A stretch of 64,000 nt of DNA from a bacterium (lineage in GTDB: Bacteria > Pseudomonadota > Gammaproteobacteria > Burkholderiales > Thiobacillaceae): contig WOUQ01000003.1 in NCBI GenBank assembly GCA_009772925.1, positions 171,898 to 235,897 of the forward strand, in the 5' to 3' direction. The stretch's first letter is position 1; every line of letters starts with the position of its first letter. The position numbers and the translations under genes are program-made. A model generated the notes under the pieces. The model searched no databases and was not told the origin of the DNA. It saw nothing but the letters and a program-made list of their open reading frames with translations. Shown here in pieces: positions 34,492 to 44,273 of this stretch.

Positions 34492-35188
34492 TTCGGAGCA
34501 CGTCATGCACGCCGCGGGCGAGGCGGTGCTGACCTGCGTGGGCCTGCGCAAGAGCTACTGGCAGGGCAAGACCGAAGTGCCGGTGCTGAACGGTGTCGAT
34601 CTGACCGTCGCCGCCGGCGAGCGGGTGGCGGTGATGGGTGCCTCCGGCACCGGCAAGAGCACCCTGCTGCATCTGCTGGGTGGCCTCGATCGACCCGATG
34701 CCGGCGAGGTGCGGGTGGGCGGTACTTCCTTGTGGAGCCTCGGGGAAGTGGAGCGCGGCCACCTGCGCAACCGCATGCTCGGCTTCGTCTACCAGTTCCA
34801 TCACCTGTTGCCGGAGTTCTCCGCCGAGGAGAACGTCGCCATGCCGCTGCTGATTCGCCGCGAGGAGCGCTCCCGGGCCCTGGCGGAAGCCGCGCGCTGG
34901 CTGCAAGAGGTGGGCCTCGGTCACCGGCTCGGGCACCGGCCTGGCGAACTTTCCGGCGGTGAGCGCCAGCGCGCCGCCATCGCCCGCGCCCTGGTCACGC
35001 AGCCGGCCTGCGTGCTGATGGACGAGCCCACCGGCAACCTGGACCGGCACAACGCCGCGCGTATCCAGGACCTGCTCCTCGAATTGTCGACGCGGCATCG
35101 CGCCGCCTTCCTGGTGGTGACGCACGACCCCGATCTGGCGGCGCGCATGAGCCGGGTATTGCGGCTGACCGAGGACGGTTTGGAGTAA
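34484..35188 (+). CDS. lolD: Lipoprotein-releasing ABC transporter ATPase
   Basis: This 234-residue ATPase has Walker [10 protein letters not shown], the LolD-specific [23 protein letters not shown], signature [15 protein letters not shown] and Walker [12 protein letters not shown]. It overlaps the permease gene by 8 bases. Confidence 0.96.
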   Translation: MSDSEHVMHAAGEAVLTCVGLRKSYWQGKTEVPVLNGVDLTVAAGERVAVMGASGTGKSTLLHLLGGLDRPDAGEVRVGGTSLWSLGEVERGHLRNRMLGFVYQFHHLLPEFSAEENVAMPLLIRREERSRALAEAARWLQEVGLGHRLGHRPGELSGGERQRAAIARALVTQPACVLMDEPTGNLDRHNAARIQDLLLELSTRHRAAFLVVTHDPDLAARMSRVLRLTEDGLE

Positions 35189-35243
35189 TCTTCCAGCTTC
35201 CGAAGCGAGGAATCCGGGCGGCGACCCGGAAGAGGAGAGTCGC

Positions 35244-35774
35244 ATGCGCAGCATCAGCATCCTGGCCGGATTGGCCGTCGCCCTGGTCTTCCCGGCCTGG
35301 GCGCAGGGACTGCCGCGGGATGCCGCGGTGAATGCGGCGGCGCCCAACAAGACCCTGGAACCCAGGGTGGTCACCAACAGCGGACGCCTGGAATGGTTGC
35401 CGCATGCCCACAACCTCACGCCCTGGCCCACGCTCAGCCACGAGGACCGGCGCCCGGCGCCGAAGCCGCGCAAGGTGCGCCTGGCCGGCCCGCTCGACGG
35501 CGACGCGGCGCGCGGTCGCGACATCGCCGTGCGTCCCGACAAGGGCTACTGCATCGCCTGCCACCAGATTCCCGGCGAGGAATGGCCCGGCACCGTCGGG
35601 CTCGATCTGCGCGGCTTCAAGCAGCGCCAGTATGCCGACGCCGCCGTCTACCAGCAGATCTTCGACGCGCGCGTGAACCACGCGCAGACCGTGATGCCGC
35701 CTTATGGCACCAACAATATCCTCAGCGAGCAGGAGATCCGCGATCTGGTGGCCTTCCTGCAAAGTCTCGAATAG
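35244..35774 (+). CDS. soxX: Sulfur-oxidation c-type cytochrome SoxX
   Basis: The 176-residue periplasmic cytochrome has a signal peptide (cleavage near residue 21), one haem site Cys103-Ile-Ala-Cys106-His107 and the likely distal ligand Met151 in TVMPPYG. SoxX pairs with SoxA to join thiosulfate to the SoxYZ carrier. A long N-terminal extension before the haem domain fits the SoxX family. The ribosome site GAGGAGAG is strong. soxA follows after 9 bases. Confidence 0.93.
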   Translation: MRSISILAGLAVALVFPAWAQGLPRDAAVNAAAPNKTLEPRVVTNSGRLEWLPHAHNLTPWPTLSHEDRRPAPKPRKVRLAGPLDGDAARGRDIAVRPDKGYCIACHQIPGEEWPGTVGLDLRGFKQRQYADAAVYQQIFDARVNHAQTVMPPYGTNNILSEQEIRDLVAFLQSLE

Positions 35775-35783
35775 GGGGAGATC

Positions 35784-36656
35784 ATGAAACGCATCGCTCT
35801 CCTGCTTTGGCTGAGCCTGGGGTTGCCGCTGGCCGGCGCCAACGATGCCCACCGCGAATACGACGCCATGGAAACCTACGAGCCGCACGTGCGCGGCGAC
35901 CAGAGCCTGTCCGGCAGTTACAAGCACTGGGCGCATCCGGGCAAGCTCGACTGGCGGCTGGCGGGCAATCCGGAGGAGAACTGGAAGCTCAACTGGAAGT
36001 TCATGGATCCCCCCTTCAACGCCTCGGTACACGGCGGCCACTTCGCCCTCGACCGGGGCGAGGAACTGTTCCGCGAACTCAACGCCAAGGCCCGCTTCGC
36101 CCGCTGCCTGGGCGCCGGCAAGGACGGACTGAAAGGCCTGCGTGCGCGCTATCCGCAATACCGCGCCGACCTCAAGCGTATCGCCGGCCTGGAGGAGGTC
36201 ATCGAATATTGCGCCGCGCGCGAGGGACGCGTGCTGCAGAACGGCAGCTACGACAACAGCGCGGTTTCCCTCTACGTGGCGAGCAAGAGCAACGGCATGC
36301 CGATGCGCGTCGACGTCGGCAAGGGGGTGATGCGCGACGCCTTCGAGCGCGGCCGCAAGCTGTTCCACACGCGTGCCGGCAAGTTGCACCTGGCCTGTTC
36401 CTCCTGCCACACCCACAAGGTCGGCCTGCAGTTGCGCGGCAGCGTGATCACCACGCCGTATGGCGACGCGGTCCACTACCCGGTGTACCGCACCCGCTAT
36501 TTCCTGCAGTCGCTGCACCTGCGCTTCGCCGAATGCAACCTCGACACCCGCACCCAGCCGCTGGTGCCGGGCAGCCGCGCCTACACCGATCTGGAGGTGT
36601 TCATGACCGCCCTGTCCAACGGTTATCCGGTGACGGTGCCCAGCGAGCGCGACTGA
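35784..36656 (+). CDS. soxA: Sulfur-oxidation cytochrome SoxA, mono-haem type
   Basis: The 290-residue protein has a signal peptide, a C-terminal haem site Cys205-Ser-Ser-Cys208-His209 and the active-site Cys251 (FAECNLDTRTQPL) that ligates haem and carries the cysteine persulfide. The N-terminal half has single cysteines (Cys108, Cys143) but no CxxCH, so it belongs to the one-haem SoxA group. No soxB, soxYZ or soxCD is adjacent. Confidence 0.94.
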   Translation: MKRIALLLWLSLGLPLAGANDAHREYDAMETYEPHVRGDQSLSGSYKHWAHPGKLDWRLAGNPEENWKLNWKFMDPPFNASVHGGHFALDRGEELFRELNAKARFARCLGAGKDGLKGLRARYPQYRADLKRIAGLEEVIEYCAAREGRVLQNGSYDNSAVSLYVASKSNGMPMRVDVGKGVMRDAFERGRKLFHTRAGKLHLACSSCHTHKVGLQLRGSVITTPYGDAVHYPVYRTRYFLQSLHLRFAECNLDTRTQPLVPGSRAYTDLEVFMTALSNGYPVTVPSERD

Positions 36657-36665
36657 GTCCGCGAT

Positions 36666-37217
36666 TCAGGGCGCCTGGCGGCGCGCCTTGCGGCGGCGCA
36701 GGTAGGCCAGCAGATAGAGGCGCCAGCCCAGTTGCACGGCGAAATAGCCCAGCACCGCCAGGGACGAGGCGAGGATCAGGTTGCCGATGAGGAAGGTGAC
36801 GCCGAGACCCAGCAGCCAATCCCAGAAGGCGGGCAGGAAATCCAGCCAGTGCTCGCCCCGCCAGTCGAATTCCGGCGCGCCGGCGGGCGTGCCGTTGCCG
36901 CCGGTGACCCAGGCGCCGATGGCATAGGCGGCGAGGATCAGCGGCCCCCAGGTGAAGGGGTTGGTGTACAGGGTGGCGAGCACCGCGACCGGCAGATTGA
37001 CACGGAAGACGATGGCCAGGATGGCCGCCGTCAGCATCTGCACGGGGCCGGGAATGAGGCCGCCGAACATGCCGACGGCGACGCCGCCCGCCACCGAGTT
37101 GCGGTTCAGGTGCCACAGGTTGGGATGTTTCAGCAGCGGTCGCGCCCAGCGCAGATGGCGGTGTTCGCGGATGCTTTCGTGGTCGGGCAGGTATTTGCGG
37201 AAGAATTTGCGCGGCAT
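36666..37217 (-). CDS. DUF2062 family membrane protein
   Basis: The 183-residue protein shows the DUF2062 motifs NRNSVAGGVAVGMFGGLIPGPVQMLTAAILAI and LYTNPFTWGPLILAAYAIG, with three hydrophobic spans. Function unknown; members are often near comEC, as here, where the two genes diverge with 38 bases between them. Confidence 0.88.
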   Translation of the reverse strand: MPRKFFRKYLPDHESIREHRHLRWARPLLKHPNLWHLNRNSVAGGVAVGMFGGLIPGPVQMLTAAILAIVFRVNLPVAVLATLYTNPFTWGPLILAAYAIGAWVTGGNGTPAGAPEFDWRGEHWLDFLPAFWDWLLGLGVTFLIGNLILASSLAVLGYFAVQLGWRLYLLAYLRRRKARRQAP

Positions 37218-37255
37218 GGGAGGATTGTATGAGCCTTACCGGGATAGGCGCTTAA

Positions 37256-39625
37256 TTGAGAGGCTGGGTGCTGGCTTTCGCGTTGGGTGCCGCCTGGCTG
37301 CAAACGCGGCCGCAGCTGCCGCCGCTCGCCTGGGCGGCGCTGCTGCCGCTGGGCGGGGTGCTGTGGGCCGCTCTGGCGCCCTCGAAGTTCCCGATGCAGA
37401 GGCACCCCGCCCGGACTGTCCCGCGCACGCTCCTGGCCTGGCTGCTGGCTTTCCTGACGGGTTTCTTCTACGCGGCCTGGCGCGCCGAGTCGCGCCTGGC
37501 CGACGCCCTGCCGGCGCAGTGGGAAGGCCGTGATGTCGCCTTCAGCGGGCGCGTCGTCGGGTTGCCGGAGACCACCCCCAACGGCCTGCGTTTCGTGCTC
37601 GACGTGGCCGCCGTCACCACCCCCGGCGCCACGCTGCCGGGCCGCGTGCAGATCGGCTGGTACGCGCGGCCCGGCGAGATGGCGCCGCATTTGCAGGGGG
37701 GGGCCTGCGTCAGCCTGGTCGCCCGCCTGGCGCGTCCGCATGGCAGCGTCAATCCGGGCGGCTTCGATTACCAGGCCTGGTTGCTGCAACGCGGCATCCG
37801 CGCCAGCGGTAGCTTGCGGGGTGCTCCCGCCCCGGCCATCGGCTGCGCTGGTGCCGCCGGCGCGCAACTGGATGCGCTGCGCGAACGGCTGCGCGCGCAT
37901 CTGCGCGCCGGCCTGGGCGAGGCCCCCTACGCCGGGGTGGTGATTGCCCTTGCCCTGGGCGACCAGGATGCGATTCCGGCCACGCAGTGGACCCTGTTCC
38001 GGCAGACCGGCACCACCCACCTGTTTTCCGTGTCCGGCCTGCACATCACGCTGTTCTCGGCCATGGTGTACGTGCTCGTCGCCGCCCTCTGGCGCCGCTT
38101 TCCACGCTTGTGTCTGCGCCTGCCGGCGCGCCGGGCGGGCATCGCCCTGGGCCTGCTGGCCGCCACCGCCTACACGCTGTTGTCCGGCTTCGGTATTCCC
38201 GCCCAGCGCACCCTCTACATGCTGGCGGCCGCCGCCGCGGTGGCCTGGCTCGACCGCGCGCCCACGCCCTCGCGCCTGCTTGCGGTGGCCCTGGCCGCGG
38301 TGGTGCTGATCGATCCCTGGGCCGCCCTGGCGCCTGGCTTCTGGCTTTCCTTCGCCGCCGTCGCCACCCTGCTCTATGCCAGCATGGGCACCACCCGCCG
38401 GCGCCTGTGGCGGGCCTGGGCGCATGCCCAGTGGGCGGTCACCGTGGCTCTCGCGCCTTTGCTGCTGGTGCTGTTCCACGAAATCTCGCTGGTTTCCCCG
38501 CTGGCCAACGCCGTCGCCATTCCCCTGGTGAGCCTGCTGGCGGTGCCGCTGGCCCTGCTCGCCGCCGTGCTGCCCTGGGATTGGTGCGCGCTCGTCGCGC
38601 ACGCCGTCATCGCCGCCGGCATGGCCTGGCTGGAACTCCTCGCCGCCCTGCCGAGGCCGGTCTTCCACACCGCCGCGCCGGACTGGCCCGCCTTCCTGCT
38701 GGCGCTTTTGGGTACCGCGCTGTTGCTGTTGCCACGCGGTTTTCCCGCGCGCTGGCTGGGTGTGTTGCTGTTCCTGCCCCTGTTCTTCCCCCGCCTGCCG
38801 GCACCTCAGCCCGGCGAGGCCTGGCTCACGGTGTTCGACGTGGGTCAGGGCGAATCCGTGCTGGTACGCACCGCCGGGCGCGCCGTGCTGGTGGATACGG
38901 GGCTGCGTTTCGCTTCGGGCGAGGATGCCGGCTCCCGCGTCGTCGCCCCGGCCCTCTGGCGCCAGGGCATCACGCGCCTGGACGGACTGGTGGTCAGCCA
39001 CGACGACATCGACCACAGCGGCGGCGCCGCCTCCCTGCTGGCCAGCCATCGCCCCGACTGGCTGCTCACCTCCCTGGCCGGCATGCCCCCCGCCCGCCTC
39101 AGCGAGACCGGCCGCGCCCTGCTCACGGTGGCGCCGCGCGCGCTGGCCTGCGTGGCCGGACAGACCTGGACCTGGGACGGCGTGCGTTTCCAGGTGCTGC
39201 ACCCGCCGGCCCATCACTACGCCCATCCCGGCTTTCGCGACAACGATCGCAGTTGCGTGATCCGCATCGACACCGCGCACGGTTCGGCCCTGCTCACCGG
39301 CGACATCGAGCAGTTGGCGGAAATGAACCTGGCGGAACGGCGCATGCCGCTGGCGGCGGATGTACTCGTGGCCCCCCACCATGGCGCGAACACCTCGTCC
39401 ACCCCGGAGTTCCTCGCCGCCGTGCGGCCCCGCCTGGTGGTGGTGCCCGTCGGCCGGCGCAATCCCTTCGGCCACCCCCACCCCGAGGCGCTGGCCCGCT
39501 ACCGCGCCCTCGGCGCGGAAATCGCCCGCACCGACCGGCACGGCGCGGTGGAGGTGCGCTTGCAGGCAACGGGCTTGACGCTGGCGCGGGCAGTGGATGA
39601 GGAGCGGCGGTATTGGCGGGAGTAG
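37256..39625 (+). CDS. comEC: DNA internalisation competence protein ComEC/Rec2
   Basis: This protein of about 789 residues has an N-terminal membrane/OB region (DUF4131), the central Competence domain (HLFSVSGLHITLFSAMVYVL) with many spans, and a C-terminal metallo-beta-lactamase domain (VFDVGQGESVLVRT, VVSHDDIDHSGGAASLL, VLVAPHHGANTSSTPEFL). It forms the inner-membrane channel for natural transformation. The start is uncertain: TTG at 37256 or GTG at 37268; no ATG is near. The frame is intact, so natural uptake of DNA is possible. Confidence 0.93.
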   Translation: MRGWVLAFALGAAWLQTRPQLPPLAWAALLPLGGVLWAALAPSKFPMQRHPARTVPRTLLAWLLAFLTGFFYAAWRAESRLADALPAQWEGRDVAFSGRVVGLPETTPNGLRFVLDVAAVTTPGATLPGRVQIGWYARPGEMAPHLQGGACVSLVARLARPHGSVNPGGFDYQAWLLQRGIRASGSLRGAPAPAIGCAGAAGAQLDALRERLRAHLRAGLGEAPYAGVVIALALGDQDAIPATQWTLFRQTGTTHLFSVSGLHITLFSAMVYVLVAALWRRFPRLCLRLPARRAGIALGLLAATAYTLLSGFGIPAQRTLYMLAAAAAVAWLDRAPTPSRLLAVALAAVVLIDPWAALAPGFWLSFAAVATLLYASMGTTRRRLWRAWAHAQWAVTVALAPLLLVLFHEISLVSPLANAVAIPLVSLLAVPLALLAAVLPWDWCALVAHAVIAAGMAWLELLAALPRPVFHTAAPDWPAFLLALLGTALLLLPRGFPARWLGVLLFLPLFFPRLPAPQPGEAWLTVFDVGQGESVLVRTAGRAVLVDTGLRFASGEDAGSRVVAPALWRQGITRLDGLVVSHDDIDHSGGAASLLASHRPDWLLTSLAGMPPARLSETGRALLTVAPRALACVAGQTWTWDGVRFQVLHPPAHHYAHPGFRDNDRSCVIRIDTAHGSALLTGDIEQLAEMNLAERRMPLAADVLVAPHHGANTSSTPEFLAAVRPRLVVVPVGRRNPFGHPHPEALARYRALGAEIARTDRHGAVEVRLQATGLTLARAVDEERRYWRE

Positions 39626-39949
39626 GGCGGATGAGCCGAAGGCGTAATCCGCCGGATGAAGACATGCGGCGCAATGCCCTTCGGTTATTGCGCCCTACGC
39701 GGGCTATCCCCTCTGAGCCGCCTCGCCTGAGCGAAAGCTTCGGGGGCTTTCGGCGAGTATGTCTGAGCCCGAAGGGCGGCGAAGTGGGGCGCGGTTTCTT
39801 TGGTTACTTTCTTTGCCGCGCAGCAAAGAAAGTAACTTGCCGCCGGGCAACCCCCGGCCTCCACGCGCTGCACGCCACATCGGGCTGGCAAGACAAAACT
39901 CCCTCTCCCCCAGCCCCTCCGACGCTTGCGGGGGAGGGGTGAAGAATCC
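39626..39949. repeat. Intergenic cluster of dispersed repeat motifs
   Basis: This 324-base gap between convergent comEC and nrdJ holds three palindromic units and no gene. First, GGCGGATGAGCCGAAGG/GCGTAATCCGCCGGATG near 39627-39657, and a related GCGCAATGCCC...TTATTGCGCCC near 39669-39696. Second, GTTACTTTCTTTG...CAAAGAAAGTAAC (39803-39836) with 13-base arms. Third, CCCTCTCCCCCAGCCCC...GGGGGAGGGG near 39900-39939. Such units are scattered in many betaproteobacterial genomes; some may act as transcript ends for both genes. Confidence 0.7.
39803..39836. repeat. 13-base-arm inverted repeat between comEC and nrdJ
   Basis: GTTACTTTCTTTG and CAAAGAAAGTAAC enclose an 8-base loop. The palindrome is perfect and would form a strong hairpin in either transcript. 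Confidence 0.85.
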
Positions 39950-42796
39950 TCAGCCGCACGCCCCCACCGCCCCGCACGCCGTGCAGAAATCACAGCCATC
40001 CTTGCGGATCACCGTGTCGTTGCCGCATTCCTTGCAACGCTTGCCCTTCAGCGCCGGCAGCGGCGCGGCCTGGCCGGCGGTGGCCACGGCGGGGTCCTGC
40101 AGCATGCCCATCTGCATGATGGGCTGGCCGTCCTCGGTCAATAAACCGAGCATGGCGAAGCGGTGGATGATGAGGCGGGCAACGTAGGCCACCGTCGAGG
40201 GCCAGGTCTGGCTCTTCTCGGAGCCGGGCACCTTGGCCATGAAGTCGCCCAAGGGTTCCGGGTAATCCACCAGCTTGCGCAGCTTCATGCCGATCCAGGC
40301 GGGGTCGAGGACGCGCATGTCGAGCGAGAGCATCTTGCAGAGGCCGTCCAGGGCGCGAGGGTATTCGCCGGAGAGCCACACCGAGTAGGGGCGGGTGACG
40401 CCGTCGGGCAGGGTGATTTCCTTCAGGCCGAGGACGAAGTCGTCGCCGGAGGCGGGGTTGAGTACGTCGACGGTCCAGGACAGGGTGCCGTCGGTGCCGG
40501 TCTTGGGTTCCTTGGCACTGAACAGGGCGTCGAGCAGGGGACTGGGGCCGTCGGCGTCCAGGGCGTGCAGTTGTTCCAGGCGCCAGCGCACGATCTGGGC
40601 GACGGCGGAGACCACGCTGGGTACCTGGCGCGGTTCGCCGTCCGGCGGGAAGGGGATGGCGCAGGCGTCGTCGCCGCGGGTCTTGGCCAGGGAGTCCAGC
40701 TTGTGTTTCAGCCAGGCCCGGTCGTTGGCGCGCATGTCCATGGACAGGCTCTTGGCGAGCGCCCCGATGCCGCGCGGCTGCTCGGCGCCGTTGACCCAGA
40801 CCTCGAAGGGGAAGGCGCGGCCTTCGTTCTCGATGTGGCCGACAAACAGGGCGAAGCTGCCCTGGGGATACTCGATCATGTAGCTCCAGGCCGGGTTGCC
40901 GCCGGGCAGGCGCGGGCGGCCGGGCCACTTCAGGCTTTCCAGCACGGGGGCGGGCAGGGTCTTGATCTCGATGCGGCGGTTGACGTCGCCGGTGGTGAAG
41001 TCCTGGGGCGCGGCCTTCTCCGGTTCCACGGAAAGCACGCTGCCCAGCACGGCGTTGGGCCGGTAGGTGGTGATGCCCTTGAGGCCGGCCTTCCAGGCGG
41101 CGGTGTAGAGCTCCTGGAAGTCGCCGAAGGGGTAGGTCTCCGGCACGTTGACGGTCTTGGAGATGGCGGAATCGACGAAGGGGGCCACCACGGCCACCAT
41201 GTTCATGTGCGCCAGGGCGGAGATTTCCAGGGCGGTGACGAAGCCCGCCGGCAGGTTCTCCATGTCGCCGCCCTGCTCGCGGTAGAGCCGGTAGGCGTGG
41301 TCTTCCACCTGGTAGTCCTTGTGGCCGCCGTCGGCCATGCGCTTCTTGCGAGTGTAGTACCAGGAGAAGGGCGGCTCGATGCCGTTGCTGGCGTTGTCGG
41401 CGAAGGCCAGGGAGATGGTGCCGGTGGGAGCGATGGAGAGCAGGTGGGAGTTGCGGATGCCGTGCTCGCGGATCTCGGCCTTGAGTTCCACCGGCAGGCG
41501 CGAGGCGAAGTTGCTGCCGGACAGGTAGAGGTCGGCGTTGAACAGGGGGAAGGCGTCCCGCTCCTTGGCCAGTTCCACGGAAGCCTTGTAGGCCTCGTCG
41601 CGCATGAACTCGGCGGCCTTGCCGGCGAAGGCGCGCGCCTCCTCGCTGTCGTAGCGCAGGCCGAGCATGACCAGGGCGTCGCCGAGGCCGGTGAAGCCGA
41701 GGCCGATGCGGCGCTTGGACTGGGCTTCGAGATGCTGCTTCTCCAGCGGCCAGGCGGTCAGGTCGAGGACGTTGTCGAGGGCGCGCACCGCCACCGCCAC
41801 CACCTTGGCGAAGCCGGTGAAGTCGAACTCGGCCTCGGCCTCGAAGGGGGAGCGCACGAAGCGGGTCAGGTTCACCGAGCCCAGGCAGCAGCAGCCGTAG
41901 GGCGGCAAAGGCTGCTCGCCGCAGGGGTTGGTGGCCTCGATGGTCTCGCAGTAACCCAGGTTGTTGTCGCGGTTGATGCGGTCGAGGAACAGCACGCCGG
42001 GCTCAGCGTGGTCATAGGTGGAGTGCATGATCTGGCCCCACAGCTCGCGGGCCTTCAGCTTGCGGTAGACCCAGATGCCGTCGCCGCGCTGGTAGGCGCC
42101 GTCGGCCATCTGTTCGGCGCCGGGCGCGGCCTTGTGCACCAGTTCGACGTCCTCGTCGGCTTCCACGGCCTGCATGAAGGCGTCGGTGACGCCGACGGAG
42201 ATGTTGAAGTTCTTCAGGTCGCCGCTGTCCTTGGCGTGGATGAAGGCTTCCACGTCCGGGTGGTCGCAGCGCAGCACGCCCATCTGGGCGCCGCGGCGGG
42301 AGCCGGCGGATTCCACGGTCTCGCAGGAGCGGTCGAACACGCGCATGTAGGAGACGGGGCCGGAAGCGCGGGACTGGGTGCCCTTCACCAGGGAGCCCTT
42401 GGGCCGGATGGTGGAGAAGTCGTAGCCGACGCCGCCGCCCCGGCGCATGGTCTCGGCGGCCTCTTCCAGGGCCACGTAGATGCCGGGCTTGCCTTCGCTT
42501 TCACCGGAGATGGCGTCGCCCACCGGCTGCACGAAGCAGTTGATGAGGGTGGCCTGCAATTCGGTGCCGGCGGCGGAGTTGATGCGGCCGGCCGGGATGA
42601 AGCCTTCTTCCATGGCCTGGAAGAACTGGCGCTCCCAATGGGCGCGCTCGTTCTTCCGCTCCGCCGCCGCCAGCGCGCGCGCCACCCGCAGGCGCACGTC
42701 GGTGACGTTCTGCTCATTGCCCTTGGCGTACTTCTCGAGCAGGACTTCGGTGGAAATGGCTTGTTCGGCGAGCTCCTGGAACAGGGCTTCCTGCAT
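39950..42796 (-). CDS. nrdJ: Adenosylcobalamin-dependent ribonucleotide reductase (class II)
   Basis: The 948-residue enzyme reduces ribonucleotides using vitamin B12. It shows the class II pattern: [80 protein letters not shown] (active-site Cys region) and [21 protein letters not shown]. The tail carries extra domains and a zinc-type [22 protein letters not shown]. Start at 42796 ([12 protein letters not shown]) has a good ribosome site (AAGGAG). No class I nrdAB is in the window. Confidence 0.96.
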   Translation of the reverse strand: MQEALFQELAEQAISTEVLLEKYAKGNEQNVTDVRLRVARALAAAERKNERAHWERQFFQAMEEGFIPAGRINSAAGTELQATLINCFVQPVGDAISGESEGKPGIYVALEEAAETMRRGGGVGYDFSTIRPKGSLVKGTQSRASGPVSYMRVFDRSCETVESAGSRRGAQMGVLRCDHPDVEAFIHAKDSGDLKNFNISVGVTDAFMQAVEADEDVELVHKAAPGAEQMADGAYQRGDGIWVYRKLKARELWGQIMHSTYDHAEPGVLFLDRINRDNNLGYCETIEATNPCGEQPLPPYGCCCLGSVNLTRFVRSPFEAEAEFDFTGFAKVVAVAVRALDNVLDLTAWPLEKQHLEAQSKRRIGLGFTGLGDALVMLGLRYDSEEARAFAGKAAEFMRDEAYKASVELAKERDAFPLFNADLYLSGSNFASRLPVELKAEIREHGIRNSHLLSIAPTGTISLAFADNASNGIEPPFSWYYTRKKRMADGGHKDYQVEDHAYRLYREQGGDMENLPAGFVTALEISALAHMNMVAVVAPFVDSAISKTVNVPETYPFGDFQELYTAAWKAGLKGITTYRPNAVLGSVLSVEPEKAAPQDFTTGDVNRRIEIKTLPAPVLESLKWPGRPRLPGGNPAWSYMIEYPQGSFALFVGHIENEGRAFPFEVWVNGAEQPRGIGALAKSLSMDMRANDRAWLKHKLDSLAKTRGDDACAIPFPPDGEPRQVPSVVSAVAQIVRWRLEQLHALDADGPSPLLDALFSAKEPKTGTDGTLSWTVDVLNPASGDDFVLGLKEITLPDGVTRPYSVWLSGEYPRALDGLCKMLSLDMRVLDPAWIGMKLRKLVDYPEPLGDFMAKVPGSEKSQTWPSTVAYVARLIIHRFAMLGLLTEDGQPIMQMGMLQDPAVATAGQAAPLPALKGKRCKECGNDTVIRKDGCDFCTACGAVGACG

Positions 42797-42837
42797 GATG
42801 CGTCTCCTTGATGTGGGCCTGGGGATTCGGCCCTTGT

Positions 42838-42885
42838 CCACTAGATGTATGGCCAGACTTGTTTATTAGACACTACATCCAGCGT
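42838..42885 (-). promoter_or_regulatory. Paired NrdR-like boxes upstream of nrdJ
   Basis: On the minus strand two 16-base sites resemble the NrdR box ACACWATATATWGTGT: ACGCTGGATGTAGTGT (42870-42885, about 12 of 16 positions) and the weaker GCCATACATCTAGTGG (42838-42853). Their spacing is 32 bases, the three-turn distance typical of NrdR tandem boxes. This suggests repression of nrdJ by NrdR, encoded elsewhere. Confidence 0.6.
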
Positions 42886-42947
42886 TTACAAGAAATATTT
42901 TCTTGTGCGGCGCGGCAGGGGTGGGAGCGCAGCGCGGGGCGCGGCGT

Positions 42948-43712
42948 TCAGCCCAGCGTGGCGATGACCGGCGTGTGGTCCGAGGGGCGTTCGAGCTTGC
43001 GGGGGTCCTTGTCGATGACGCAGCCGGAACAGCCCGCCGCCAGTTCCGGCGACAGCAGAATGTGGTCGATGCGCAGGCCCAGGTTGCGGCGGAAGGCGCC
43101 CTGGCGGTAGTCCCACCAGGAGTAGCTCTTCGCCTCTTGCGGGAACAGGCGGAAAGCGTCTTGCAGGCCCAGGGCCTCGAGGGCGCGGAAGCGTTGCCGC
43201 TCCGGCTCCGACACCAGCACGTTGCCGGCCCAGGCGGCGGGATCGTGCACGTCGGCATCGGCCGGGGCGATGTTGTAGTCGCCCAGCAGGGTCAGACGCG
43301 GATGGCGGGCGACTTCGTCCTTCAGCCAGGCGATGAGGGCGTCGAGCCAGCGCAACTTGTACTGGTATTTATCGGAATCCACCACCTGGCCGTTGGGGAT
43401 GTAGATGCAGATGACGCGGGTGCCTGCCACCGTCGCCGCCAGCACCCGCTTCTGCTCGTCCGGGAAGCCGGGGATGCCGGCCTGGAGATCGGTCAGCGGC
43501 GCCCGGCTCAGCACCGCCACACCGTTGTAGGTCTTCTGTCCGGAAAAGGCCACCCGCCAGCCCGCCGCCTCGATCTCGGCGCGGGGGAAGTTGGCATCCT
43601 CCAGCTTGGTCTCCTGCAGACACACCACGTCCGGCTGGGCCACGGCCAGCCAGTCCAGCAGATGGGGCAGGCGGACCTTGAGGGAGTTGACGTTCCAGGT
43701 GGCAATTTTCAT
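42948..43712 (-). CDS. xthA: Exodeoxyribonuclease III
   Basis: The 254-residue enzyme is an AP endonuclease/3'-5' exonuclease for base-excision repair. Motifs: MKIATWNVNSLKVR (Asn7 region), VVCLQETKLED (catalytic Glu), GDYNIAPADADVHDP, SYSWWDYRQGAFRRNLGLRIDHILLSP and the final ERPSDHTPVIATLG (catalytic His). The start at 43712 is exact for the family; a longer frame crosses the intergenic region. Confidence 0.96.
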   Translation of the reverse strand: MKIATWNVNSLKVRLPHLLDWLAVAQPDVVCLQETKLEDANFPRAEIEAAGWRVAFSGQKTYNGVAVLSRAPLTDLQAGIPGFPDEQKRVLAATVAGTRVICIYIPNGQVVDSDKYQYKLRWLDALIAWLKDEVARHPRLTLLGDYNIAPADADVHDPAAWAGNVLVSEPERQRFRALEALGLQDAFRLFPQEAKSYSWWDYRQGAFRRNLGLRIDHILLSPELAAGCSGCVIDKDPRKLERPSDHTPVIATLG

Positions 43713-43848
43713 GTCGGTCTGTCGTGTGGATGCAGGTGGGCGCGGGCCACCATCATGATTTTCCGGTGGCAGCCAGTATGCCATCCAGCCCCTCGACCTG
43801 CTCGCCAGCCAGGCCATGCGCCGGGCTTGCTCCCTACCGCGTTCATCC

Positions 43849-43868
43849 ATATATTCGCGCAAATATAT
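43849..43868. promoter_or_regulatory. ModE-type operator upstream of modE
   Basis: ATATATTCGCGCAAATATAT is a dyad with 7-base arms (ATATATT/AATATAT) around a 6-base core, resembling the TATAT-N6-ATATA pattern of ModE boxes, in an otherwise GC-rich region 20 bases before modE. Confidence 0.55.
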
Positions 43869-43888
43869 CGAGCAACCAGGAGTCGACC

Positions 43889-44245
43889 ATGCCGGAAGCC
43901 CTCAAGCCGCGCCTGCGCATCCTCTTTGGCACCGACATCGCCCTGGGACCGGGCAAGGCCGATCTGCTCGACAGCGTGGCACGTACCGGCTCCATCTCGG
44001 CGGCGGCGCGCGAGATGGGCATGTCCTACCGGCGTGCCTGGCTGCTGGTGGACACCATGAACCGTTGTTTCAGGGCGCCGCTGGTGGAAGCGAGCAAGGG
44101 CGGCGCGGGCGGCGGCGGCGCGCGCGTTACCGAACTGGGCCTGGAGGTGCTGGCACGCTACCGCGCCATGGAATTGAAAGCGGCGGTCAGCGTAGCCACC
44201 GAGATGCGCGAGTTCACCCGGCTGTTGGCGGCGAAACAAGAATGA
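43889..44245 (+). CDS. modE: ModE-type DNA-binding regulator, single domain
   Basis: The 118-residue protein is the LysR-like winged helix of ModE: LFGTDIALGPGKADLLDSVARTGSISAAAREMGMSYRRAWLLVDTMNRCF. It lacks the C-terminal molybdate-binding TOBE domains of E. coli ModE, so molybdate sensing must occur differently. It sits directly upstream of modABC and is flanked by ModE-like dyads, so it probably controls the cluster. Confidence 0.88.
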   Translation: MPEALKPRLRILFGTDIALGPGKADLLDSVARTGSISAAAREMGMSYRRAWLLVDTMNRCFRAPLVEASKGGAGGGGARVTELGLEVLARYRAMELKAAVSVATEMREFTRLLAAKQE

Positions 44246-44273
44246 TCGCTTCAGCCGGCATGCCTGGCGCTTG

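Noticed and set aside
37130..39541. 803-codon minus-strand ORF antisense to comEC
   Set aside because: Low-complexity Gln/Gly/Arg composition; comEC on the other strand has clear motifs.
40163..42811. 882-codon plus-strand ORF antisense to nrdJ
   Set aside because: Open only because of GC-rich codon bias in nrdJ; no recognisable protein.
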